This document shows positions 17,211 to 24,947 of a stretch of 64,000 nucleotides of DNA, in pieces. The first letter of the stretch is position 1. Every line of letters begins with the position of its first letter. The stretch is from NCBI RefSeq assembly GCF_900184795.1, contig NZ_FXXN01000024.1:8366-72365 (forward strand). Direction: 5' to 3'. This DNA comes from Magnetospirillum sp. 15-1. Its GTDB lineage: Bacteria; Pseudomonadota; Alphaproteobacteria; Rhodospirillales; Magnetospirillaceae. Both the position numbers and the translations under genes were made by a program. The notes below the pieces were generated by a model that was given only the letters and a program-made list of their open reading frames with translations, was not told the origin of the DNA and made no database searches.

Positions 17211-18296
17211 CTACATCTCGCCGATATAGATGCCCAGGCCGCGGGCCGTCTGGGCCAGGGTGCCGTAGGGGTCGATGGCCCGGGTGATGCCGGCCACGTC
17301 GGTGATCGGCACGTCCACCACCTGACCGTGCTGCCATGCCACCATACGGCCCAGCTTGCCCTGGGCGATCAGGTCGACGGCATAGACGCCGAAGGCCGAG
17401 GCGATGATGCGGTCGCGCATGGCCGGCATGCCGCCGCGCTGCACGTGGCCCAGGACGGTGACGCGGGTCTCCGCCTCCACCGTTTCCGCCAGCCGCGCCG
17501 CCAGATACTGGCCGATACCGCCGTAGCGGGCCTGACCGCCGCTCTGGATCTGTGTCACCGACTGGCCGGTCTCGGTCTTGCAGCCCTCGGCCACCACCAT
17601 CAGGGCATGGTTGCGCCCCTCGGCCTTCACCTCGGCGATCTTCCTGGCGATACCTTCCAGGGTGTAGGGAATCTCGGGGATCAGCACCACGTCGGCCCCG
17701 CCGGCGATGCCGGCGTTGATGGCGATATGGCCGACATCGCGGCCCATGACCTCGAGGATCATGACACGGTGATGGCTGGCCGCCGTGGGGGCCAGCCGGT
17801 CCATGGCCTCGCCCGCCACGTTGAGCGCCGTGGCGAAGCCGATGGCGTAGTCGGTATGGGCTACGTCGTTGTCGATGGTCTTGGGGATGCCGACCATGGG
17901 GATGCCGCCCTTGCGGCATAATTCGTTGAGGATGCGCATGGAGCCGTCGCCGCCGATCACCACCAGCGCTTCGATTCCCAGTTCCCGGTAGCCGTCCACG
18001 AAGTCCTGCGAGCGGTCCTTCTTGGTCCCGTCGGGCATGGGATAGGCAAAGGGATCGCCCTTGTTGATGGTCCCGAGGATGGTGCCGCCCAGGCGCAGCA
18101 TGTCGTCGCCCACCGACTTAAGGTCGAATTCCACATAATTGAGCGGCCGCTCCATCAGTCCCAGACTACCGTCGCGGATACCAAACACCTGCCAGCCGTA
18201 ATTGCGGATGGCCCGGTGAACCACCGCGCGCAAGGCCGCGTTCAATCCGGCGCAATCGCCGCCACTGGTCAGAATTCCGATACGCTTGGCCGCCAT
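17211..18296 (-). CDS. pfkA: 6-phosphofructokinase (PfkA family)
   Basis: Phosphorylates fructose 6-phosphate in glycolysis. It has 361 residues, a single-domain PfkA. Motifs: TSGGDCAGLN near the N-terminus, GGDGSM (115-120), PKTIDND (138-144) with catalytic Asp142, and HVQRGG. Gly118 is the residue seen in ATP-using enzymes, whereas Lys139 is shared with PPi-dependent ones; the combination is known from the ATP-dependent 'group III' of actinobacteria. The phosphoryl donor is thus uncertain, with ATP more likely. Start ATG 18296 follows GAGGAGG. Confidence 0.9.
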   Translation of the reverse strand: MAAKRIGILTSGGDCAGLNAALRAVVHRAIRNYGWQVFGIRDGSLGLMERPLNYVEFDLKSVGDDMLRLGGTILGTINKGDPFAYPMPDGTKKDRSQDFVDGYRELGIEALVVIGGDGSMRILNELCRKGGIPMVGIPKTIDNDVAHTDYAIGFATALNVAGEAMDRLAPTAASHHRVMILEVMGRDVGHIAINAGIAGGADVVLIPEIPYTLEGIARKIAEVKAEGRNHALMVVAEGCKTETGQSVTQIQSGGQARYGGIGQYLAARLAETVEAETRVTVLGHVQRGGMPAMRDRIIASAFGVYAVDLIAQGKLGRMVAWQHGQVVDVPITDVAGITRAIDPYGTLAQTARGLGIYIGEM

Positions 18297-18388
18297 TCCC
18301 CAAACCTCCTCTTTATCCTACCTTACCCATACCGTTTCTGACTAAGTTCTGCTACCGTCTAGCCACCTAATCCTAGCCTCGTCCAGCC

Positions 18389-18595
18389 ATGATCGATGAC
18401 AACCTTGAAGATGTCCGCCGTCAACTGGCGGAATTGAAGACCGAGCACCGCGATCTGGACGACGTGATTTCCCGCGTTTCCGACGAGGCGCCGTTCGATC
18501 AGCTGCGCCTGCAGCGGCTGAAGAAGCGCAAACTCGCCCTGAAGGACGAGATTTCCCGGCTGGAAAACCAGTTGATCCCCGACATCATCGCCTGA
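18389..18595 (+). CDS. YdcH/DUF465 family small protein
   Basis: A 68-residue coiled-coil-like protein of the DUF465 family, with the signature RLQRLKKRKLALKDEISRLE close to the C-terminus. It parallels the 57-residue protein at 16299-16472 and has a longer acidic N-terminal half. It is 9 bp upstream of folK and so probably co-transcribed with it. No function is established for the family. Confidence 0.85.
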   Translation: MIDDNLEDVRRQLAELKTEHRDLDDVISRVSDEAPFDQLRLQRLKKRKLALKDEISRLENQLIPDIIA

Positions 18596-18604
18596 CATCT
18601 CATC

Positions 18605-19093
18605 ATGACACTGGTTCACCTCGGCCTCGGCACCAACCTGGGCGACCGGCCCGCCAATCTGCGCGCCGCCCTGGCCGCCCTGGCCGCCATCGGCACCGTC
18701 ACCGCCCGCTCCGATGTCTGGGAGACGGCACCGCTCTACGTCACCGACCAGCCGGCCTTCCTCAACATGGCCGTCGCGCTGGAGACCGGCCTCGCCCCGC
18801 TGGAATTGCTGGCCAGCCTCAAGGCCATGGAGGATGAGCTGGGCCGCGTCGCCTCGGTGCGCTACGGGCCGCGCCTGATCGATCTCGATATCCTTCTTTA
18901 TGGGGATGTGGTGATGGAGGGGGAAATTCTCACCCTGCCCCACGCCCGCCTGCACGAACGCCACTTCGCCCTCGCCCCCCTGGCCGAGGTCGCCGGAGCG
19001 GTGCGCCATCCGGTCCTGGCCGTCACCATCGCCGGCTTGCTGGAGCGCCTGCCCGAGGCCGACGATGTCCGGCGCCTCGGCCCGCTCGCCTAA
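18605..19093 (+). CDS. folK: 2-amino-4-hydroxy-6-hydroxymethyldihydropteridine pyrophosphokinase
   Basis: HPPK of folate synthesis, transferring pyrophosphate from ATP to 6-hydroxymethyldihydropterin. 162 residues. Family motifs GLGTNLGDRPANL, YVTDQPAFLNMAV, and the signature RYGPRLIDLDILLYGD with ATP/Mg-binding acidic residues, then LPHARLHERHFALAPL. No strong ribosome site; probably translated following the YdcH-like gene. It is followed by folB, the enzyme making the pterin precursor, 65 bp downstream. Confidence 0.96.
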   Translation: MTLVHLGLGTNLGDRPANLRAALAALAAIGTVTARSDVWETAPLYVTDQPAFLNMAVALETGLAPLELLASLKAMEDELGRVASVRYGPRLIDLDILLYGDVVMEGEILTLPHARLHERHFALAPLAEVAGAVRHPVLAVTIAGLLERLPEADDVRRLGPLA

Positions 19094-19158
19094 TTGCTTG
19101 CGCCCCGCTTGCCGGAAGCGCTATGACCCTGCTTTCCCAAGCTTGAGGAAAGATCGAA

Positions 19159-19572
19159 GTGTTCGTGAGCCGCAGTCAAGCCGAGACCCAACCGGACGAA
19201 GAAGTGCCGGTCCGCCGCCTCTACCGCATCCTGGTGCGCGATCTGGTGCTGAAATGCTTGATCGGCATCCACGCCCACGAATTGCTGGCGCCCCAGCGGG
19301 TGCGCATCAACGTGGACATGAGCGTGCTGGAGCAGGCCGGGCCGCTGTGCGACGACATCGCCAACGTGGTGTCCTACGAGGACGTGATCGACGGCATCAA
19401 GGCCATGCTGGCCGAGGGCCACATCAATCTGGTGGAAACCCTGGCCGAAAAGATCGCCGAGCTGTGCCTGGTCGATGAACGGGTGGAAACCGCCCGCATC
19501 CGGGTGGAAAAGCTCGACGTCTATGCCGAGGCCGCCTCGGTGGGCATCGAGATCGAGCGCGGGCGGAAATAG
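19159..19572 (+). CDS. folB: Dihydroneopterin aldolase FolB
   Basis: Cleaves dihydroneopterin to hydroxymethyldihydropterin, feeding FolK. About 137 residues. Motifs IGIHAHELLAPQRVRINVDM, VVSYEDVIDGIK and LVETLAEKIAELCL fit FolB, including the conserved Tyr and Glu residues. The start is a GTG at 19159 with GAGGAAAG upstream; a second GTG at 19165 is possible. The first ~18 residues are a variable extension. Confidence 0.94.
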   Translation: MFVSRSQAETQPDEEVPVRRLYRILVRDLVLKCLIGIHAHELLAPQRVRINVDMSVLEQAGPLCDDIANVVSYEDVIDGIKAMLAEGHINLVETLAEKIAELCLVDERVETARIRVEKLDVYAEAASVGIEIERGRK

Positions 19573-19646
19573 GGCCGTCGACTTCTCCCATTCATAGGGT
19601 CGAATGGGGTCCGGGGCATTCGCCCCGGATCATGGCCCACCTGTCC

Positions 19647-19910
19647 TCAGGCCTCGCCGATGGCGGCGAGATAGAGGTCGAGGATCTGCTGTTCCTCTTC
19701 CCGCTCCTGACGGTCGCGCTTACGGAGCGCCACGATCTTGCGAATGATCTTGGTGTCGAAGCCCTGGGACTTGCACTGGGAGTAGACGTCCTTGATATCG
19801 GCCGCCAGCGCCTTCTTTTCCTCTTCCAGCCGCTCGATGCGGTCGATGAACTGGCGCAGCGCCTCGGCCGCGATGCCGCCGATCTGGCTGGTGTTCTGTT
19901 CGTCGCTCAT
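19647..19910 (-). CDS. gapR: GapR-family nucleoid-associated protein (DUF2312)
   Basis: DUF2312 protein of 87 residues. Caulobacter GapR binds overtwisted AT-rich DNA ahead of replication and transcription and stimulates type II topoisomerases; this protein has the same layout. A short N-terminal tail, a long coiled coil ([18 protein letters not shown]), the conserved [20 protein letters not shown] and the terminal [16 protein letters not shown] are seen. ATG 19910 has GGGAG upstream; a frame extending further upstream lacks family character. It is convergent with folB and divergent from the small lipoprotein. Confidence 0.93.
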   Translation of the reverse strand: MSDEQNTSQIGGIAAEALRQFIDRIERLEEEKKALAADIKDVYSQCKSQGFDTKIIRKIVALRKRDRQEREEEQQILDLYLAAIGEA

Positions 19911-20001
19911 TGACACGCTCCCTGGTCGAAATGGGTCCAGACCATAGCCAAGCACAGGAGCAGGTTCAAGCGGGGCGTTGCGCCATGCTATGATGGCTCC
20001 C

Positions 20002-20124
20002 ATGCGACGCTTGGCTCCCCTGGTGCTTTTCTGCCTGCTCCTCGCCGCCTGCGGCAATTGCGAGGTGAAGGGCAACAACGACCGCACCAAGGGGGCCTGC
20101 TCGGTCTTCTCGACCGGTTTCTAA
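20002..20124 (+). CDS. Very small lipoprotein, 40 residues
   Basis: ATG 20002 opens a 40-codon frame with a signal sequence and lipobox (LLLAACGNC), then a short Asn/Asp/Lys-rich mature part with two further Cys. In-frame ATGs at 19990 and 19993 could add four residues. No good ribosome site is visible, but small alphaproteobacterial entericidin-like lipoproteins have this shape. Its stop overlaps the 3' end of the convergent amidohydrolase gene by four bases. Confidence 0.6.
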   Translation: MRRLAPLVLFCLLLAACGNCEVKGNNDRTKGACSVFSTGF

Positions 20125-20912
20125 TAGATCTCGGCGCGGTACAGCCCGTCATCGGCCAGGACATCACCCAGCACCTCGGCCAGGATGCCGGCCCAGCGCA
20201 GGCACCCGGCCTCGTCGGCCACCAGATCCTGACGAATCTCGAACGAGACGTTCGGCAGGCCGGCGGCACCCGCGTGGGTGTCCAGCGTGTAATTGATCTC
20301 GCGCCCCGAATAGGGCTGGTTGTCGCCCACCACCAGATCGCCGCGCGCCCGCAATCCTGTCAGCACCGGTGCCGCCATGCGCGGATCGCGGTTCCACAGC
20401 ACCCCCACGTGCCAGGGGCGCGGCATCTGTCCGGTGATACAGGGGGTGAAGCTGTGCACCGCCACCACCGCCGGGGCGGCACCCTGCCGCCACAGATGGC
20501 CGATGCGGTCGCCGATCTCGGTATGGTAGGGCCAGAACCACGAGCGGGCGCGGCTGTCGGCCTCGGCCTCGTCCACCGCCTCGTTGCCCGGCACCCTGAT
20601 GCCGCAGCTCAGCGCGGGAATGGAGGACGGATCGCCGGGCTGGCGGTTGCAGTCGATGACCAGACGGCTGACGCCGGCCAGCACCGCCGGGCAGCCCAGC
20701 GCCCCGGCCAGCAGCACGGCCACCCGGGCGGCACCGATATCCCAGGCCACATGGCTGGTCCGCGCCGCCTCGTCCACCCCCAGCCCCCCCAGGTTTGCCG
20801 GAATGGCCGCCGAGGCGTGGTCGCAGACCACCAGCACCCGCGACTCCGCCCGGCCTTCGACGACCTGGAAGGCGACGGGAGTTCCATGGGGATCGGGAAT
20901 GAACTTCAGCAT
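20121..20912 (-). CDS. N-formylglutamate amidohydrolase family protein
   Basis: Zinc-dependent hydrolase of the N-formylglutamate amidohydrolase fold, 263 residues. Visible signatures are VVCDHASAAIP, SRLVIDCNR, VHSFTP and FEIRQDL with candidate metal-binding His/Glu residues. In the family the enzyme releases glutamate from N-formylglutamate in histidine breakdown, but many members lack hut genes nearby, as here, and their substrate is unknown. ATG 20912 was chosen; a TTG at 20933 would add seven residues. It is divergent from rpmJ. Confidence 0.87.
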   Translation of the reverse strand: MLKFIPDPHGTPVAFQVVEGRAESRVLVVCDHASAAIPANLGGLGVDEAARTSHVAWDIGAARVAVLLAGALGCPAVLAGVSRLVIDCNRQPGDPSSIPALSCGIRVPGNEAVDEAEADSRARSWFWPYHTEIGDRIGHLWRQGAAPAVVAVHSFTPCITGQMPRPWHVGVLWNRDPRMAAPVLTGLRARGDLVVGDNQPYSGREINYTLDTHAGAAGLPNVSFEIRQDLVADEAGCLRWAGILAEVLGDVLADDGLYRAEIY

Positions 20913-20961
20913 GGAAAGGAGTATAACTTCCAAAATTCGAAAAAAAACGTTTCACGAGCTG

Positions 20962-20990
20962 TTGACAGCCCGTCTTGGTTTCCGTATTTT
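20962..20990 (+). promoter_or_regulatory. rpmJ promoter
   Basis: TTGACA (20962-20967) and TATTTT (20985-20990) with a 17-bp spacer: a perfect -35 and a good -10, about 70 bp upstream of rpmJ, in keeping with a strongly expressed ribosomal protein gene. Confidence 0.85.
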
Positions 20991-21058
20991 CCCGGCCTCG
21001 CGCTTGCGAACCCAAGTGACGTCGTTTCGGCGACAATTACGCTTTAGGAAGTCGGACC

Positions 21059-21184
21059 ATGAAGATTCGTAACTCGCTGAAGTCGGCCAAGCTGCGCGAC
21101 AAGAATTGCCGCATCGTTCGCCGCAAGGGCCGGGTCTACGTCATCAACAAGACGAACCCCCGCTTCAAGGCTCGCCAGGGCTAA
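21059..21184 (+). CDS. rpmJ: 50S ribosomal protein L36
   Basis: Ribosomal protein L36, 41 residues, too short for most ORF scans. The sequence [16 protein letters not shown]...[13 protein letters not shown] is the alphaproteobacterial form, which has a single Cys (17) and so lacks the four-ligand zinc ribbon of the C+ type. ATG 21059 follows AGGAAG. Single-gene unit with its own promoter and terminator, away from the spc operon as usual in this class. Confidence 0.97.
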
Positions 21185-21227
21185 GGCCCGGTAGCCGATC
21201 AACGCCCTTTCAGGCTCAGATCGAAGC

Positions 21228-21266
21228 AAAACCGCGCTCCTCATCAGGAGCGCGGTTTTCTTTTTT
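21228..21266 (+). terminator. rpmJ terminator
   Basis: A 14-bp perfect stem (AAAACCGCGCTCCT and its complement) with a CATC loop, then C and six T residues. The A-rich 5' arm gives T residues on the other strand too, so it may also serve the convergent hybrid kinase gene. Confidence 0.95.
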
Positions 21267-21285
21267 GCCCGCCTCCATGCATCCC

Positions 21286-24200
21286 TTATACCGCCGCCAC
21301 CGCCTCGGCGGTCAGGTCGAAGGCGATCTCCAGGGCGGGATAGAGCGCGGCGGCCCGCGCCAGATCGGCGGCCGCGCAGGCTGCTTCCGCCTCGGCGCAC
21401 AGCTTGGCGAAACGGAAGGCGCCGGCACTGTTGCCCGCCCCCTTGGCCGAATGGGCTGCCTCGCGCGCCGCCACGGAATCGCCGGCCTCGAGGGCATTGC
21501 CCAGATCGGCCACCAGCGGCCGGGTGGTGTCGACGAACAGGGCCAGCAACTCGCGCACCTCGTCGCCGATATCGCCGAAAATCTGCCGCATGGGGGTGAG
21601 GTCGAGAACCGCCGGCAAGGCCGGGTCGTCGGGCGGAACCACCGGCACCGGCGGCCCGCCGGCGGCAATCGCCGGCCGGGCCTCCGAACGGCGGCGGCGC
21701 AGGCCGATGGCCGCCGGCAGCAAACGGCGGATGGTGGCGTCCAATTGGGCCAGATCGATGGGCTTGGCCAGGAAGGCGTTCATGCCGCAATCCAGACAGC
21801 GCCGCGCCGTACCGGCCAGGGCGTCGGCGGTCAGCGCCACGATGGGCAGCAGGTGGCCGGTCTCCACCTCCCATTCGCGGATACGCTGGGTCAGTTCGTA
21901 GCCGTCCATCTCCGGCATATGGCAATCGGTCAGCAGCAGACCGTAATCACGAATCTGCATGCGCTCCCACGCCTCGGCGCCGTTGCCCACCACTTCGATG
22001 GCATAGCCCAGGCGTTCCATCAGATGGCGGATCACCACCTTGTTGGTGGGGTTGTCCTCGGCAACCAGAATCAGGGCGCCGGCGGCGGCGGCCTCCTCCA
22101 TGGTGGGGGGCAGCCAGCCCTCCTCGATCCCCTCGCCGTCCACCAGATCGGCCTCGGCCGAGGCGCGCCCCACCGCCGCCGCCACGGTGCGCCACAACTG
22201 GCGGCGGCGCACCGGCTTGGGCAGCGCGGCGTACAGCCCGGCGGCCTTGACCTCGGCGGAAACGACGGCAAAGGCGTCCTGGGCGACCATCATGACCACC
22301 TTCAATTCAAGGTCGGTCCCGGCAGTGGTCATCAGGGCGCCGGCCACGCCCATGCGCATACGGAAATCCTGGCCGCCGTCCAGCAACGCCACGTCGTAGG
22401 TCCAGCCGGCCAGGGCGGCGGCCCGCACGGCGGCCACCGCGCCCTCGGTCCCCACCACCACCGCCACCTGGGCGCCGAGATGGCCGAGATACTGGCGCAG
22501 GCATTCCGCCGCCACCGGCCCCTCGGCCAGGACCAGCACGGCGATGCCCGACAGGTCCGGTCCGGGCTCGGCCTCGGTTCCGGCGGGCTGCAGCGGCACC
22601 TGGAACCAGAAGGTGGAGCCGTGGCCGATATTGCTGCGCACCCCGATATCGCCGCCCATCATGGCGACGAGGCGGCGGCAGATGGACAGGCCGAGGCCGG
22701 TGCCGCCGTAGCGCCTGGAAATGGTGATGTCGGCCTGCATGAAGGGCTCGAACAGACGGGCCTGCTGCTCGGCATCCAGGCCGATGCCGGTATCGGTGAT
22801 GGAGAATTCCAGGCGCAGCGGCCTCTCGCCCGGATCGATGGCCCGCACGGAAATGCGCACATAGCCCTTATCGGTGAACTTGATGGCGTTGCCGGCCAGA
22901 TTGGTGATGATCTGCCGCAGGCGGATCGGGTCGCCCACCATGCGGTCGGCCAAGGCGGGCTCGACGAAGGTGATGAGGCTGATACCCTTTTCCTGGGCGC
23001 GGATGGTCAGCAGATCGGCCACCCCTTCGACCAGTTCCGACACCGACAGTTCCACCAGTTCGAGCTGCAGCTTGCCGGCCTCGATCTTGGAGAAATCCAG
23101 GATGTCGTTGATGATGGTGAGCAGCGAATTGGCGGAATCGCGGATGACGCGGGCCATTTCCCGCTGCTCGGCCGGCAGCGGCATGTCTTCCAGCAGATGG
23201 GCCATGGTCAGCACCCCGTTCATGGGGGTACGGATTTCGTGGCTCATGGTGGCGAGGAACAGCGATTTGGCCTGGCTGGCCTCTTCCGCCACCATCTTGG
23301 CCTCGGCCAGGGCGGCTTCCTCCTCCTTGTGGCGGGTGATGTCGGTGGTGGAGACGATCACCGCCGGCTCGCCGTCCATCTCGATCTCGGCGGCGGACAG
23401 CATGGCCCAGAATTCGTGGCCGTCGCTGGCCCGCATGCGGCACTCGAAGGCGCCGACGAAGCCGCGCTTGCGCACCAGTTCCACCAGCCGCGTCCGGTTG
23501 TCCGGCTCGGCGTAGCAGGACGCCACGGTCATACCCATGGCACGGGTCTTGGGCACCCGGTACAGTTCGGACCAGCGGGGATTGACCAGCAGGATGGCGT
23601 GGTCCGACACCCGCGAAATTGCAAGGGCCAGGGGCGAGGTATCGAGGATGCGGCGCAGGCGCCGCTCGCTCTCGATCAGCGCCTCGCTGGATTCCTGCAG
23701 CTTGGCCATGGCGTCGCGGAATACCGCCAGCTCGGCGGCCATGTCGGTGATCTCGTCGTTGCCCTGGCCGGGAATGGGCGCCTGGAAGTCACCCTCGGCG
23801 ATGGCGTGCATGGAGGACGCCAGACCGGCCAGACGGGCCACCACGCTGCGCCCCAGATACAGCCAGATGAACAGCAGCGGCCCGAAGAAGGTCAGCATGG
23901 CCACCACCAGCATGGTGGTACGGCCACTGGACACCGCCGCTTCCGTGCGGCGCTCGTTCTCCGCCGCCTCGGCCTCCGCCGCCGACACCAGCCGGCCCAC
24001 CGAGGACGAAGTGCGCGCCACCAGGTCGCGGCCCTCGTCGTTGGCGGCGGCCAGCCGGGCGATGGTCAGCATCTGGAGCGTGCGCAGCTCGAAGACGTTC
24101 TCCGGCCCGGTCCCCAGGGCCAGGACACGCCGGGTCAGCTCGCGGGTCCGTTGGGTGCGCGCCCCGGTGGCGTCCACCAGCTCGGCCAGGGAGCGCACCT

Positions 24201-24855
24201 GTTCCTCATAGGCGCCGCGCAGGTCGCCGACCTTCTCCAGATTGCCGGCCACCACCGTCTCGCGCAGGTAGTTGGACGCCAGGACCACCGTGGCCAGGGC
24301 GGGGTCGCCGGCCAGCCCGCCCATGGCGCGGTGAACCTCCACGTCCAGCTTGCTGATGATCTCGGCCTGGGCCCGGCTGCGCTCGGCCAGTTGCAGCCGC
24401 TTGTCCACCAGGATATTGCGGTCCACCACGTTGTCGGCGAAGGCGGCGATCATGGAACGCAGTTCCTCGACCCGGCCGGTATCGGCGATGGACCCCGCCA
24501 GATGGTCCACCAGGGCGAGGAGACGTTCGGTCTGCTGTTGCAGGGCGACGAAATTGCTCTGGCGCTGGAACTGGGATTGCGAGCCGTCCAGCGCCGGAGC
24601 GGCCGCGGCCAGCCGGGCGGTGGCCTCGGACAGCTTCAGGGCGTTGGACAGGCTGGGAAGGTTGGTCCGCGTCACGGCGGCCAACAGGCGCTCGATCTCG
24701 GAATAGCTGAACCAGGTGAGCAGGCTGGCCACCATGATCATGCCGGCCACGGTCCCCACCGCCACCACCAGCTTGGCCCGGATGCCGAATCGCCAGCGGC
24801 CGCCGGCCCGTCCGTCCTGCGCCATGATTCCGTCGTCGGCTGACACGCCCGACAC
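21286..24855 (-). CDS. Hybrid sensor histidine kinase (HAMP-PAS-HisKA-HATPase-REC-REC-HPt)
   Basis: TorS/BarA-like phosphorelay kinase, 1189 residues. Transmembrane helices at about 28-48 and 312-336 enclose a ~260-residue helical periplasmic domain. Then come HAMP (about 337-390), PAS (400-508), HisKA (SHEIRTPMNG, His539), HATPase (DTGIGL, GTGLGLSI) and a degenerate receiver at about 770-890 lacking the N-terminal acidic pair. An intact receiver at about 928-1045 (Asp977 in TDCHMPEMDG) and a C-terminal HPt (His1135 in AAHSAKGAGNSAGA) complete it. The start is GTG 24855, supported by GGGGAG; ATG 24825 is an alternative. No torT-like sensor or response regulator is adjacent. Confidence 0.93.
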   Translation of the reverse strand: MSGVSADDGIMAQDGRAGGRWRFGIRAKLVVAVGTVAGMIMVASLLTWFSYSEIERLLAAVTRTNLPSLSNALKLSEATARLAAAAPALDGSQSQFQRQSNFVALQQQTERLLALVDHLAGSIADTGRVEELRSMIAAFADNVVDRNILVDKRLQLAERSRAQAEIISKLDVEVHRAMGGLAGDPALATVVLASNYLRETVVAGNLEKVGDLRGAYEEQVRSLAELVDATGARTQRTRELTRRVLALGTGPENVFELRTLQMLTIARLAAANDEGRDLVARTSSSVGRLVSAAEAEAAENERRTEAAVSSGRTTMLVVAMLTFFGPLLFIWLYLGRSVVARLAGLASSMHAIAEGDFQAPIPGQGNDEITDMAAELAVFRDAMAKLQESSEALIESERRLRRILDTSPLALAISRVSDHAILLVNPRWSELYRVPKTRAMGMTVASCYAEPDNRTRLVELVRKRGFVGAFECRMRASDGHEFWAMLSAAEIEMDGEPAVIVSTTDITRHKEEEAALAEAKMVAEEASQAKSLFLATMSHEIRTPMNGVLTMAHLLEDMPLPAEQREMARVIRDSANSLLTIINDILDFSKIEAGKLQLELVELSVSELVEGVADLLTIRAQEKGISLITFVEPALADRMVGDPIRLRQIITNLAGNAIKFTDKGYVRISVRAIDPGERPLRLEFSITDTGIGLDAEQQARLFEPFMQADITISRRYGGTGLGLSICRRLVAMMGGDIGVRSNIGHGSTFWFQVPLQPAGTEAEPGPDLSGIAVLVLAEGPVAAECLRQYLGHLGAQVAVVVGTEGAVAAVRAAALAGWTYDVALLDGGQDFRMRMGVAGALMTTAGTDLELKVVMMVAQDAFAVVSAEVKAAGLYAALPKPVRRRQLWRTVAAAVGRASAEADLVDGEGIEEGWLPPTMEEAAAAGALILVAEDNPTNKVVIRHLMERLGYAIEVVGNGAEAWERMQIRDYGLLLTDCHMPEMDGYELTQRIREWEVETGHLLPIVALTADALAGTARRCLDCGMNAFLAKPIDLAQLDATIRRLLPAAIGLRRRRSEARPAIAAGGPPVPVVPPDDPALPAVLDLTPMRQIFGDIGDEVRELLALFVDTTRPLVADLGNALEAGDSVAAREAAHSAKGAGNSAGAFRFAKLCAEAEAACAAADLARAAALYPALEIAFDLTAEAVAAV

Positions 24856-24947
24856 TTGCCGTTCTCCCCTGCTGCCCCCGACCGCATAATGCCCCAGACA
24901 ACACCGTCATGGAAAGGCGGCAGGTGGCAGTGGTAGTCTGCGCCGCC

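Noticed and set aside
21106-24843. Very long plus-strand open frame opposite the hybrid kinase gene
   Set aside because: Rich in Gly, His, Gln and Arg with no domain; a typical antisense shadow of a high-GC gene. The minus strand has complete kinase motifs.
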